Below are positions 1 through 14,602 of a stretch of DNA of 64,000 bases, one piece after another (position 1 is the stretch's first letter; each line of letters starts with the position of its first letter). A model generated the notes under the pieces. It had not been told where the DNA came from. It worked only from the letters and a program-made list of their open reading frames with translations, and searched no databases. The position numbers were made by a program, and so were the translations under genes. The stretch covers positions 357,774-421,773 of the forward strand of contig NW_003152253.1 in assembly GCF_000003605.2 (NCBI RefSeq). The letters run 5' to 3'. Origin of the DNA: Saccoglossus kowalevskii. Its lineage: Eukaryota; Hemichordata; Enteropneusta; Harrimaniidae.

Positions 1-1194
1 TTCTGTATTAACCCATCCATCCGTTGCCTTGGATACGTTTTCTTATGACGTCACTGATAGAATACATAATGATGTGTAATATTTCAATGTATCTACACCA
101 TAATGAAATATTGGACTGTTATAGTGATGATTTTATTATAACAGTTTCGTCTTTTTGCCCCAATCTCACATTTTTAATATACAGTTTGAAATTACCATGG
201 CACGTACAGTGGCGGCATTAATAACTCATTTGTTACCCAACCCCGATGACCTTCAACGAGAGGACATACGCATGCGCATTCTGATATTGCGGAATTTTTC
301 CAATGATGATCGTCCACATGGTCGCATAAAGTATAAAGTACATATTCTGTGATAACTGATTGAAACATGAGAGCTGCTCGCTTTTCTATGAACAGTGAAA
401 TGTACATGACCCAATTACATGCAATAACATGCTTCATTCATACAAAGTTCAAACTTAGCAGACAATGTTCTCCGACATGAATATAGAATGTTATGTATAT
501 TGGATTTTTAGAACGCATGATTAGATTTACTGATAACATGGTCTGAGTGATAGCAGGGCAGGTAATCGAACATCGAGAAGACAGATGCTCAGAGAAATGT
601 TGTCACTGAAAACCATATGTCAGATACAACGACACTGCCAAATATACTGCATTCGGGGGTGATTTAATTGAACGCATTTCTATATATAAACGTGTTCACT
701 GGAACGTATGAGTTGGAATCACGTCAACTGGTGCGTATTAATAGTCTAATAAACTCACCAAGTGCATTTATATTTGTTATTAATTAGATTTGTGTAATAC
801 AAGTGCATGGACAAGTCATTGATCACTGCCAATATAATACGATATATTGAATATGTGTGTGAATCAGTGAAGCACGCAAGACTGATATTGCTATCTGGGC
901 TCAAATAATAAAAACAAATCAGAAAAATAGGGAACACCATATTTGTCATACTAAGTTGTAAGTAACACTGAAATAGCGTCATAAAGTGGTCGCTGTCGCG
1001 TAAAAATGCAGTATGCATGTATGTGTTGGTTATTGCCAATAACGAAATAACTCTAGTACGTCCTGAACTTCAAAGTTGATTGGCGTAAACTCTCCGTCGT
1101 TAGCAATTAATTGACACATCGATTGTTGAGGTACTGACGGTCTAATTCATCATTACTTTGTGTTTCACTCGAAATAACACATAATATATATATA
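1..1194. other. Non-coding stretch
   Basis: AT-rich. There is a near-NRF1 motif ACGCATGCGCA at 268-278 and a TA run at its right edge. No exon with credible splice sites was seen on either strand. Confidence 0.6.
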
Positions 1195-1517
1195 TATTAT
1201 TATACACCTGTCACCGTAACGCCATCAGTTACAGCGTGCCGTAATTTTGCGGTATTTTCATCCTACCATATATAAGGAAATGTGAATTCCAAATATGGAA
1301 TGATTACGTGCATAAGCGTCCTCTAATAATAAAAACAAACATGGCTGCCACCGGAGTTTGACCGAATTCCATACAAAGAAGTTCGCTGATTCTGTTCTAA
1401 ACTTTGCCAAATTTAGACAGTACGTCATCGCATCGACCTCCACTGCGCGTCGCTAGGTACTTTCGTTGTACTGTCTTCGTGCATACTTTGAGGTATCCTC
1501 GTAATAACCTCATAATA
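1195..1517 (+). repeat. Composite interspersed repeat, copy 1 (MITE-like)
   Basis: Starts TTATTATACACCTGTCACCG and ends with GTATCCTCGTAATAACCTC. It shares long near-identical stretches with copies at 29.3, 56.0 and 59.9 kb. Two modules are joined. The left one contains TTTTGCGGT, a CArG box (CCAAATATGG at 1289-1298) and the stretch AACAAACATGGCTGCCACC. The right one is a palindromic piece with arms like GTACTGTCTTCGTGCATAC. There is no protein-coding capacity, so it is probably a non-autonomous DNA transposon. The open frame antisense to it (1258-1443) is an artefact of the repeat. Confidence 0.75.
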
Positions 1518-3168
1518 TATGAACATAAATCTATAACATAACCATGTTCATGGCACAATAATGCTTCTATGGCTTCTCTGATCCGTTGATTGTTGACAGA
1601 TTTCGTAGATTTGTAACAAGCAGAATCCCATCAGAAAAATGTATAAAATCAGCCAACTTCATATTCTGAGGGTGTACTTTAATTTAACATTTAATATATA
1701 ATTGCGCATAATCGTCTTCGTCTGCTCCGTGTCTAACCGACCGTATGACATAAGAGATTACTATTACAGTGTTTAACACCATTACGGATGCAAACTACAA
1801 AGACGGCATGTCTACTTACATAAGACCTACAGCATTCCTAAAGGTGGCCGTTTTAAATTTTGGATTATATTATTAGATTATTCGTCACATTTTTGTGAGG
1901 TGATAAGAAGAATGGACTAGACATGTCTACAATGAAATCAAACATGGCCGCGTGTTTACCAGGGTCATATCAATTATGTCATATCGCAACATATAGGACT
2001 CTCTAACCCTTTGCAATTGTATTGGTCTTCACATATCTCCAAAAATCTAAAATAATTTTAATCTGACATTGATTCCACTAATTATGTGAAAGAAAGACTT
2101 TCACAAATACAAATTATCAAGATTGTTTTTCATGATGGTAAACACGGGTAATTCATTATTGGTCACTTTTTTTCAATTGAATATATTTCTTTTCCGGAGA
2201 ATGATATTAGATTAGATAATTAGATTGAAATGGAAATGTCATTTCTGAGAATGTGATGAGTTGTCATTTCTGAGGTGGAGACCAATTACAACTGCTCAAC
2301 AAGCCGAAACTTTTAAAATATATAAATCAGATTTATACAAACGTACAGGTATTATGTCATTTATCAGACGGGAATCTTGGCGGTCAATGAACGAAAGCAA
2401 TATATTTTGTTCATTATTTTTCCCGAATATCACTCAATATTTTGTTCGGAAACGTTAATATTTATCAAACTATATTTGCATTAAATACTAATAATTATCC
2501 AGACCTTCAAATTATTATGACAATGGTCACGTGTTGTTCAAATTTGCTTCTCTTAGTATTGATCCCCGAAAAGAAGACCATGGTCGTTTGTTGACATGGG
2601 TATCATTAGCAGATTCGCCAAACATTATGTTACATGAATGTTAGTTTTAAAAACGTTATTGCCAAAATCACTCACACGTCAATGAACATTTTGCTGAGAA
2701 ATGTTTGGCATAGCCATGTTAAAAAACACTTTTAAAAAGAAATTATGAATTTTTCGTGACAAGATAATGGAATATTTTAGTTAGCATATTAAGTATATAA
2801 ATCAGAGGCGTTTGCCTCGGATGTTTTTTTTTAAATTGTTTTCAGAAGTACCTTCTCCGTTCTGCAGTCAATTTAACTTTCTGCAAAAAACAACAACAAT
2901 TTTTATCTTTAATGTTCTATATTCGGCTTTTGCATTTCAATTAACCTTCAATAAATTAAAGGCACGAACTTATTATGCATCGTAATGACGAGAGCAAAAG
3001 CTCAACTAGCTTCCTGAATAAAAATAAAATGTAACAATACAACAATTTTTTCAAAGGGAAGACGCACCATGATGATGTGTTCACATTGTTAGCTAATAAT
3101 AGTGTTACCATGAGATCAATTATATTTTCAGAATGCTATCGGATTTTCAGATATTATAATCAGATATA

Positions 3169-3202
3169 TAATATAATTATAATTATAATTATAATTATAA
3201 TA
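3169..3202 (+). repeat. (TAATTA)n microsatellite
   Basis: About five perfect copies of a 6-base AT unit. Confidence 0.85.
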
Positions 3203-3734
3203 TGTAAATGTAGAAATACGATCGCGTGATTTTCATCAAAATTGTACACATGACATAACTAGTAATTTGATATGAAATATTGCTAGTTATTATCATGTAT
3301 ATTTCTATGTATTGACAACTAAAATATCACCAAGGTAAATCAGCAATCCTTTATGCGGGAGTAGTCGTTCGTAAGCATAATAGTAATTGTATTAGCTGTC
3401 AAACGTACATCTACTGGACTCAATAATACTTACAGAATTTGACATCGCAAGGCGCCAGTTAGTCGCAGAAGGCGGCATTGAAAGGCTCTATAGTTGTTAT
3501 TTATGTCAAATAAATAACAGACAACGTCAGATTCTCTTCATACTTATGTGTTTTCTATTTTACACTTTCTAAATATAAATTAGAAATATGGTCACCGCAC
3601 CACGAAATTGTCGATTTGAGGACAATTTTTACTTTTTTTTATGGTTTATTTTTTCTTAGAATTATATACGAAGCAATCGGAAAGAAGATTGCTATTTATG
3701 GATATTCTCTTTGAGTTATTACTTAACCATCACT

Positions 3735-3835
3735 ATACTAGACTAGACTATACTACACAAGCCTAGACTAGACTATACATGACTAGACCACACCACACCC
3801 TCACAATACTACACCACATTGCATCAACCTGCAAT
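3735..3835 (+). repeat. Low-complexity CTAGA / CACACCA repeat
   Basis: Degenerate runs of ACTAGACTAGACTATAC grade into ACACCACACC. G is nearly absent from the second half. There is no coding frame. Confidence 0.65.
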
Positions 3836-6800
3836 TCATTAACATCCCCCTAGTTCACAGGATGATGATGATATGTATTATTATGTAAGTCACTCCAGAG
3901 TGTAAATAACGCGGATTATCAAGTCTCAACATATTCTCTACGGGACGTATAACATGTAATGTCACAGTAAATACCGTGTCTTCACAAGGCCCATGACTTG
4001 GTTGAGCAAATGTACGATGCCGAATGTAATTGCATTTCTCAGTCGCTGTGGTTGTTTGGCCTACTGAAAGTTCAATATTTTAATGAATAATTCGTGGTAA
4101 CATCGTGAGTCTATATAAATCTTATCAGTAATATTCGCATTATAATTGAACAATGCGATGAAAACGTAAATGCTGGCACTGCAAGATGCCATAAATATGA
4201 GCACGAACACAACGGAAGTGTATAACATCATTTGGTGATAGAATATTTGTTGGTAGACGCAAACGGCCGTCGACAGCTTGCTGAGAGTTTCGTGAGACTC
4301 GTTTAATGTTCATTGACATTAAATATTTCCCTTATCTATGCAACCATGGTAGTTGGAACGGTATTTCCTAAACGAAGTCTCGCGGCACTTTCTCTCTCGA
4401 CGAGATGTCCTATGGCCATTTCGTCTTAGGTCTATTGGCGTGTAACAGACTCATATTTTAAACTGTTGAGGGTAGTGGTGATACAATCAGGATATTTATT
4501 CGTGGAGACATCAGATACAGTGATAATACAGTGAAGTGTAAACTTGGTTTCCAGGCGATGGCTTTACAGCCACGCCTAGAGACAGACCTCCCGTATAACC
4601 TCCGCTCCCGTATACCCTCCGCTATAACCTCAGCTCCCTCTTTCTCATCAGTCCCCCTATTTATAAGTGAAACCACGTGATATCGTGACGTCACTACGAC
4701 GCCTAGCACAAGTCAACGTGGTTGGTTAGAACTTACTAACATGCCAAATAAGGAGTGCTAGACAGTCATGGTGACGTTTGACACGGCGTGTATAAAAGTG
4801 TTAATATGGTTTAGGCTTTAAACAATACATTAGATATTACATATAGGTGTAGGAATGTGAACATTAAAGTAATAAGCATGGGAAAGTTAACACGTATTGA
4901 CATAGACAATTGAATGCAATTGTCATGTCATACGTGTATGCGGGTACCACATCAGATTGGTGACAGGCGTGCGTGTGGAATCATTTTATTATTCAACTAT
5001 TCTTGTCATTGAATACGTGTATTTCAGTCAAAATCGGACATTTACGTCATTGATGTAAACAGTCTTGAATTTCTCCCATGATCAACTATAAAATGATCCA
5101 CAGATAAGCGCTAAGAATGAACGCAACATTACGCTTAAAGTGCCCACACCTATATTGACAAATACGATGCGATGGGAACTCATAGTTATTCTATAATCAA
5201 CCTGTGTATTATCCCGACTAGAAATATTGTCCATGAATACGACGCAAAACCACTGTATAATAACTACTAATTACTGTCACCATGTCGCAGTTCATGTAGC
5301 ACTGACATGATAAATGGATTGTGAGGTCTCTGATTGTATGTTCTCTGTAATCATCTTTGGACTTTCACCGTAACTGAATTAATACATATATGAAGATAAT
5401 CGTGCTTAACAACTAATATTTATTTAAGTGTCCGACTTTCACCTTTGCTGATCTGTGCATGTTATGCTAGTGATCAGAAATGACAAGCCCTGTCTAATTC
5501 GATGTCATCGGCTCATGACCTTTACCACACATGGGGACGTCTGCCAATTAAGTTTGAGTGTGTCTCGACGCATTTGTTGTTGACGATCGCGTCTGACATA
5601 CAGGAAATAATCCTAGATTGGGATATTCTAGTACAAGGTACAATATACAATATTTGCCATTAATTTCAGCTTGAAGGTATATTGTTATATTGTGATTTTG
5701 TGCCAAATTAAAGGAAAGTGGTCACCATTTTGAATGAAATTGCTAAATAAACTGAGGTGCAGCCACGCATTATGAATATTCATATCAGTCATATCTATCC
5801 GATAAAAGGTTGAAACGTTGTGTTTTTTAACTACAAGTGGAAAATACTTTGAATTTGAACAACTTAAATCCCATCATTATGCCTTATATGTCTTGAGTGT
5901 CTGTAAAATGTGTAAGGACACTTAAACGTCAGGCAATCATTTTGAATCAAAATACGCATCAGAAATAACGTGTACGAGTAAACCACAATGCACGAATGTC
6001 ACCAGATACGAATAACTGAGGGACAGAATACTAAAAAACATTGGGCTCAATAAATAATGGTGACAAATGCATTGCGATATTAAACTAAACGTTAACATAG
6101 TAGGTTGTAAAGAAATCGATTAATGAACCTAAGTATGATGTTGGATATTTTACCTAGTATAAGCAGGCTTGGGAATACACGTTAAATCAAGTGGTTATTT
6201 AAATTAGGAAAATTAGCATACATGTTGAACGATGACTACACACAATTTATTTTACGACAGAAAGATTGAGTCGCAAAAACAGAATAAATTTCTGTTGGCT
6301 CATCGCAACGCTGGGTTTTAGAAAAAATAATCTGTAAGAGTGGAAAGTGTACAGAGATAAAAACAATATGAATAGTTAATGCATAAATACTATAGCTATG
6401 TCAATAATAAAACAAGTAATACTTTTAGTGAAAAAAGAATATTTTATCACGGCTATGTAGCTTTATTATACATTATGTCTCGGTGATACGAAATGCATTT
6501 CGTAAAGATATACTGGAGGATATACTCAAATGAACATTAACAAAGAATTCCACCCACAGAAATGTACAGAAAACAAAGAGTTTTAAATCCTTGCCCTAAT
6601 GCGTCTGTGAAATGACAAATCGGGTTAATACAAAACATGGACTAAGTATACTTTGGGTCGACCGTAAATGATTGCTTGCAGTGGGGATAACATATTTTGA
6701 GTAGAGACACGACCTTTGTCACAATACAGATACTCGTCTAGCCGATCAAAAATATTTATCAAATCGCAGACTATAATATATCAGTATTTGTAAATGTAAG

Positions 6801-9800
6801 AAATGAGCACTCCTTAAAAGAATATCACGTCCCGCCGCAAGCTCTTCCATAAAAACAGCTAATTGGGTTGAGAAATACAACATATTAACAATCAACTTTT
6901 AAAATGACCCCGCGAATCGAATACATGCGTACCACAGGTTAATCATATTTTAACAATATATATGTATTTAATATGGATAATTGATGTTTTTAATATAATA
7001 ATATGTTAAAAAAATAGTTCATATTTCATTGAAAAAATAATAGACAATAACATTATATAGACTATATATTAATATGTATGTGAAACATAACGGTACAGGG
7101 GTGCTGTGAGGGCATTGTCAGAAACAACTCCTCGATGTCCTGTGGTGTTAGCTACATCTACACTGGCTGTTGTAATTTAAAGTACTAAGCAAGGTCAACA
7201 CAAGTTTCCCGTAAACAAATTATTTTATAATTTCAACCACCTGTTGATACTGAACACTCAGAAGCCAGGACCACGACTTCACAGCTTGAAGTAACTCTAC
7301 CCTCTAAATAACACATTGACACTTTTAGGTCAGCTGCTTTAAAATTTACAGCAGAGAATATTAACCAGTAATACACTTCGTCTCTTCCTAATGCAAGAAT
7401 TTACCAGCTGTAACGTCATCGATGATTGGCTACTCGCGCTGTCAATCATTGGCTAGTTTATTGCTGAAATCATTTTCAAATTAAATAAAAGCATGGAACC
7501 TATGGTACATATATATAGTTCAATGTGCTCATCATAATAGTATTCCCACTTGGAACCTTTTCCCTATAAACAGATATTGTGGTTCATATGACACTGTCGA
7601 TGAAAAAATGAAAACTTTTCTGAATAAAATAACATTTAAATTAACTCCTAACACAATGCATGTGTGGCGCATACCTTATATGTGACACGTTCCACAGATA
7701 TAAAATATAAAGATATAAATACCAATAGATTAGCGATACTTGTTTTCATCTTCATATTGTAAATAAATGGCAGCACAAAACTAACAAAATATCATTTTTG
7801 TTAAATCGACAGGCATTTTTTTTAAATTTTGTCTGCAAGTCTGTATTTACTTTCTGACGCGTGACATACTCAAATATATAATATTTCTTTTTTGTAAGAA
7901 GCTTTTGTTATTATCGCTGTTAGTTAAGTATTTTTTTAGCAGTTACATGCTGACTTTCAAGATTTAATTTTAGTAGCATTGCGCCCAGCTGAACACACTT
8001 CAAAAAATATTCTTTGAATTTTCCCCTCACCGTAATTAATTGACTCTTATTGTCATCTTAAAGCTGTGTAAATTTAGTGTTTACCTGGGCAGACGTTCTT
8101 CTTTGTATTTTGACAAAAAACTCCTAGAAACGTCCATGAAGTTACGACAGCAATTAGTAGGCAAGATTATCGACGCAATCAACTTGTTTGTAATGTAGAA
8201 ATATGATGTATACCGTTTGTAGAAGCGTCCGACGATACGTAACTAGAACCAAAAAAAGTCTGATGGGAATGGCTAACTATAATTCAGTAAAATCGGCAGA
8301 TAAATACCCCCAAACCACGGATTGTCAAAGTGGTAGCGTGAGCTTGTGCCAGTTATATTGATATTCAAATGACTAATCTGTGTAACAGTGGCAGAGACGA
8401 ATCACTCAAGCGTTTGTAGTAAACACCTATTGCGTGTTAGATAACGTCTGATTACACTGGAGATCGACGACTAAGTCTAAGGAGTGGTTAAACTATTCGA
8501 AGAGAAACGGAAATTCTATTTTGATTGGTTGAATTGTGGAGTAAATGAAAAAAACGGCGATTTCAAGAAGAGAATTCAAGTGATGATCATGTGAACGCTA
8601 CATGTCCCACCAACAAAAACTAGGCATGCCATGTGACAATAATGTATCAGTTCTTTCACATTTCATGCTGGTGTACTGATAACAAGTTTTACTCATTGAA
8701 TCTCATACTATTGTTCATGGTACGGTTTATCTTATTTTGGGAAGATTTAGTGATCTTGACTTTCCCAAGTCCAATTTATATAAAACGTCATACCTGAAAA
8801 AGCATTTTTGTAGCAGCCATTCGAAAACATAGTAGCTCAGTTGCAGACATTGTTGATTGATTTTTTTATTTTGGCTTGTTAAACGGAACGCATTGAATGG
8901 GAAATTATTAAAACAGACAAGATAAATGATTGATTACGTGACTGTTCTTACAGTAACATACAAATCAATATTGATCTGCCCCCGTCGTGTGTGATTCGTG
9001 GAGCCGAGAAAGCGTGATTGATCGTGTTAATGTCTTGCCTGAAATCGTTTGTGAGTGAGATGATTAGTTTTTTATTCCAGTTTGACCCACAACGATGCAT
9101 TTGGATCCACACTTTAAACGCACATCCGTATCACATCGTCTGAACAAAATATTTTTAGGAATACTATTGTTTTAATTCATTGCACTACCTCGAACAAAAT
9201 AAATACGAATATCAACATTAACAGTGGTGGTAAATTAACATTGTATTGTTTTGAGTTAATCTATGGAGCCTATACGCACATACTATTGATTTTGGCAGAA
9301 AAACTACATTTTAACCTAATTATTTGACATTCTGCGTTCTTTTGACATCAGCATTTTCAAAATGTTATAATTCTTTTCATCACTTATTAAAAACATTTGG
9401 GAATTTGTTCAATTTAAATAAGACTCCCACTGACTTAAACTTACTTAATACACACGAAAAAAAAAAACTTGTGTGAGCTATATTATAGTGGAAATAAAAC
9501 ATTACTATTTGCTTAAGAGATTAAAATATGAGCAATTGAAATAGAATATTGTTAACGACCATTCTGTAATCCTCCTACATTATTACCGTAACTGAAATGT
9601 TTATAGGTGAACTAGCGAAGCATGTCTATGATTGTGTATCGTCACATTCAATCATAAACACTCGCCACATTGTATTGTTAACGTATGTATGGCATTTTAA
9701 ACACATTTTGTGGGTTTTTTGCAACTACATTTCGCATCAATACGCGGAAGCGGAATTACAAGTCCAAGAGCACAAAACGAACGACTTATTAAGAGTAAAC

Positions 9801-10017
9801 ACGTTAAACCGGAATCATACAATCATACAAATAACTGACATTCTCTAAATTGTTCATTCTATGACATTGATTTGATAATCGAGTGATTATATTCGTTAGA
9901 TAAATTTTCCTGCTCAAGTTTTTTTTTTACTTAGAGATGATTTACTGTTATTATTGTACTATTATTCGAATTATTTGAAATCGATAACTTTGATAAATAA
10001 GTGTCAAAATTTTAAAG

Positions 10018-10414
10018 NNNNNNNNNNNNNNNNNNNNNNNNNNNNNNNNNNNNNNNNNNNNNNNNNNNNNNNNNNNNNNNNNNNNNNNNNNNNNNNNNNN
10101 NNNNNNNNNNNNNNNNNNNNNNNNNNNNNNNNNNNNNNNNNNNNNNNNNNNNNNNNNNNNNNNNNNNNNNNNNNNNNNNNNNNNNNNNNNNNNNNNNNNN
10201 NNNNNNNNNNNNNNNNNNNNNNNNNNNNNNNNNNNNNNNNNNNNNNNNNNNNNNNNNNNNNNNNNNNNNNNNNNNNNNNNNNNNNNNNNNNNNNNNNNNN
10301 NNNNNNNNNNNNNNNNNNNNNNNNNNNNNNNNNNNNNNNNNNNNNNNNNNNNNNNNNNNNNNNNNNNNNNNNNNNNNNNNNNNNNNNNNNNNNNNNNNNN
10401 NNNNNNNNNNNNNN
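10018..10414. other. Assembly gap (397 N)
   Basis: A run of 397 undetermined bases. The flanking DNA is ordinary AT-rich sequence. Frames spanning it are meaningless. A receptor exon could in principle be hidden here. Confidence 1.
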
Positions 10415-13400
10415 AAATGTTGAATTTCACTTGTTCGAAACAATAACAGTACAATGAAGACATTTCGTTGTCAACATTGGGAAATTCCTTTTTTCAAAAA
10501 ATCTGAATGGAAACAACGAAATGTATTCAGTATGCACAATGACAATTTTCGTATTTTTCGTACCAATTACACAACAAGAAAAGGACAAAATCAATATTTA
10601 TCGTATTCAATTAGAAATGTACTCTTAACGTGGTACACTACTAGTTCTAAACCCTTTAGATTTTGCATGCATTTTGTGTTTCATGCTTGTGAGGTCAACA
10701 TTGTTTATTTGTGAATACAACCCCTTCTTGGTTAACGCCTAGACTCGGTAATCTTGAAAATATATATTGACTTTTCCCAGGGTAATGTGCTTCAATATAT
10801 CAACCCAACATATTGTTTTACTTATGAAAGTGAACTTCTAAGGTTGTGGTTTGTGTGCCAGAGAGATTATAGTATGACAGTATCATATCTGCATTTTGTT
10901 TCTATTTCTAAACTGAAACTTGTCCACCCTTCCTCGTGTAATAATGTGTTTACACTGGCAATAATGTGAGTTTGGATATACCATTGTTGTAACATTGAGG
11001 TTTTTTTTGGCAGATATAATATGTTTGTGGTTGAATATAAAAACATTGCTACACAGATGAACTTAGATAACATCAATGTGATTTGAACCTAAGATTTCGT
11101 ACAGAAACCATTTCATTAATGACGGGTGGTCCTGCAATCACTTTGAGTATAGATCCATATAGTATATAGTACCAATAAACCATTCTCCAAATATCAGTAG
11201 TCTAGAAAAAATATACTGACAAAATCGATGGAAGAGGAACATCACAACCCCCTACAAGAGAGTCAGACCAAATGTTCTTTTCTAACTAATTTGATTATGT
11301 AGTTTGATGTAGAAAATAAACAACTCCAGATGAATCCCTAAACAGGTATTTGTTTTTTTTGTACTATGTCCATGACAACAGAGATGTTTTAATATCAGCT
11401 ATAAATACACAGCAGTAGGCAGTTGTTTAAGCCAAAACATCTCTCTGTTGTTGTGAACTGAGATTGAGTTTATTTGTATGTATAAACGGGAGTGATCATC
11501 TTGATTAAAATGATAATAAGGTTTAAGGTCCAAAGATTGAATCATCCCATGCCGATGTCCACTCATTCTTGAATGAAAACTGTCTCTTTTGTTTCATAAG
11601 GACAACACAGTTGGCACTCTATAACAAACGTTGTCAGTAGAGATATCAAGAGTTTTCATATATCTATCACGATACACCTGTCCTATCCAACATTAACGTA
11701 TTATCGCGATTACCCCTTACAATGAAGTAGTCGAAATATTTTAATTTTTAGATGATCGTGATTTTAGATCGAGATAGTTAGTCGCCATACATTGACTAAT
11801 TATACACTGCAAACATATTTACAGATGAAAATGAATATATGAGATGTTTTGTGGTCAGTGATTTGTATTCATGAGTAGATGCTATATCATAAAATAATAA
11901 CCTAACTCAGTGGTGCAATTGTGCAAAGTTCCATTATTCTTCTCAAACATGACACTATTTGTGCTTCTAAGCTTGATTAATATACGCTACATGTAAGATA
12001 TGGTAATACCATAATCATGATAATATGCAAATGAATGTTTTGTAATAGCATAACATATATAAATTCACTAAGACCACTAATTCTCCCAGATTTCGTATAT
12101 ATTTAAAAGCTTCATCGTTCTTACGGGCTTACCTACACATATATAATTCACTACAGATAATGCTATATGTGATGATTCATTGTATATTTTATAACGCGCC
12201 TCAAATTTAAGTATTGGGGTGCGAGATTTGCACATGGTGATTAAATAACAACTCCTTCAATGACTTTATACGAGGAGCAAGGGATTTATAGACATCGTCA
12301 AGTGAGATGGCTAATTTGCGCTGGATCAATACACAGATCACAGAAAGCTTTGAAAGAATTCCCAGGTGGCGAGAGCTCTATTATAGACAACGATTCGGGT
12401 TCGTGACCGAAATTGTACGCGACTGTGATGATACACTGCATTACACCACATTACATCAGTCAAGAATTAAGTGTTGTTATAACCACATTTCGGCCAAATA
12501 GTCGAGGGGATAGCAATACACTGAAAATCAATTATATATTTAAAATAGTCCTCTGAGTAAATTAAATATTGCGCTGCGTCCACTCACGACAAAAATAGTT
12601 CTGGTAACTAAGAAGTAGTGGGAACACTAAGAATAAATAATGATTCAAAACATATTTTAAAAGATCCATTGTATTTGCTCGTACTGGGACTCGCTTTTTT
12701 ACAACACATATAAATGAATTAATACATTTTGTAAAAAAAAAACGGTTTTGTCGAAATATGTTTGCAATGATAATAAGTTCAATATGTATTAAATCAATAT
12801 GTGGTTTCTGTTCAGGTGAGTGTTGTGTAATCCGATACAAAACTATAACATAACTTATGTTAAGCAGGAAACTAATTTCGTCATGGCAACTGTAAAACCG
12901 TGCGGATATTGATCTTCTGTAAATTGTATTCTACTACACATTGGGGGAAACTATTAACTGTTTTGCGTTATTGAAACGGGACTTGGGGACACGCTTCACC
13001 GATTACGAAAATCGCAACTAAAATCAATAGTCCTCGTGTTGAATAGCGAAAACGATATCTGCATTGTATCTGGGCAACAAAAAATAATTACCTCATCATA
13101 TTTGTAGACACTGTGGCAATGTATAGAAACCAATTCGGCGATGCGTAAGTTTGATCGACTTTCCGTTCCAATAGTTTTTTTGTTTTGATGTAGAGGAGAA
13201 TAGGAGATTGAATTATTTCGGATCATAGCATCCACAAATATTCTACTATACTGGCATTATATTAGCTGTGTACGTTCTTCAACGTTTTATATTTATATGT
13301 CTCAATAATAAGTTATTATACATGAATTTAAGAATAAAAACAACATTCATCCTTTCATAATTCTGGGGAATACTTGATTCCCGAAAAAGGTAAAGATATC

Positions 13401-14602
13401 ATGATACATTATTATGTATATACTTTTTTAGATATATATAAGATTAAAAACAACCATACGTGTTGAGGTAAAATACCTACTTCTATTTAAATTCACTTTC
13501 GATATGAAATGTGAACGAACTGTAAAAGGGCGTTAGTCGTCGCGCCGCGTCGTTTTCGATATGCGACTCATAGCGACGTATGCAACGCGTGTAAAATACA
13601 TTGTTTATTGACATGAAATTCGAACACGCGCTGCGCGACGACCACCGCGCTTTAATATCTGATGAACATGCTAACATATGTATGTATCACTAACTCATAG
13701 AGACGTGTTGATTTCTTCTGCGACTTTTAATAACGTGTGATTTTCGTGTACAAAACACAGAAACACCATTTACGTGTAAAAACATGTTGCAGATCATTGC
13801 TGGAAATGTGGCATATAATAAACATCGTGACCACCAGTAATTACTCCCGTCATGACACTACTAGTGAGACATAACATCTTGTACCGACTCGATTTACGCT
13901 TTAAGGTTTCACTGGACAAAATCGTTGATATGCGATTGTATATGCTTATATACATTTTATGTAAATTCACGGTATACGTTCAGTATACGCAGATATGATA
14001 ATTTTAAGTGTCAAAGCTACGGGGTTATATTTCATTTGTCCAAGTGAGTAACCATACATACACACATAGATTTTATGACGACGTTTGTCGACGAGATTTT
14101 ATATGAAGAGTTATTTAACACAATTATTTAGATAGGAAATAACAATTTACCAGTTAAATAGCAACACGGGTTGTGCATTATTAAAGTATGTACACAGTCA
14201 TTCTTATTTGGAAACCCACATTCTTCAATTTTCGGAAAGCTGGGTAGGGAAATATATATATATATGTATTTACTCTTTCCAATGCAATTATAATTGAAGA
14301 TATATGTACTTGTCCGAGTATGGTTTCGATTACACTACAGAACAAACAGTTTCTAGGTATGCGTGAAAACGAAACAACCCAATGAAATATATGTTACGAA
14401 TTTTCTAATTATAAAGGAACAGAGATATCCTGACTAATCGGGAAAAACACACACTGGATTATAAGAATTGTCGCCAGATGCTAACTTGTTATAATTTCCT
14501 GAAGCTATTATATTTGTCATTCCTTCCCTAAAAAGACAGTCACTTCGAAGAGTTGTTTCTGACACATATTATCAGGGGAATTATATTTCTCACTGTATGT
14601 GA
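10415..14602. other. Non-coding stretch
   Basis: AT-rich. A short CpG-dense patch at 13530-13660 (GTCGTCGCGCCGCGTCG) is the only compositional feature; its minus-strand frame matches no family. The plus-strand 64-codon frame at 12307-12501 is unsupported. Confidence 0.5.
14251..14266 (+). repeat. (AT)n microsatellite
   Basis: Short perfect AT dinucleotide run. Similar runs occur at 1181-1203 and 19955-19971. Confidence 0.7.

Larger units (their letters stand above)
1518..10017. other. Non-coding stretch, possibly inside the nAChR-like gene
   Basis: AT-rich with simple repeats at 3.2 and 3.7-3.8 kb. A more GC-rich patch at 4540-4720 contains repeated CCTCCGCT / TATAACCTC pieces but no recognisable protein. 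I looked on the minus strand for the short DE-NQ exon and the W-P-D exon expected next in a receptor gene and found none. Frames over 60 codons here show no family character. Confidence 0.5.

Noticed and set aside
12996-13235. Minus frame containing CCPDT, reminiscent of the receptor loop C
   Set aside because: The surrounding residues do not fit a Cys-loop receptor (no Y-x-CC-P-D-x-x-Y context) and there are no suitable splice sites.
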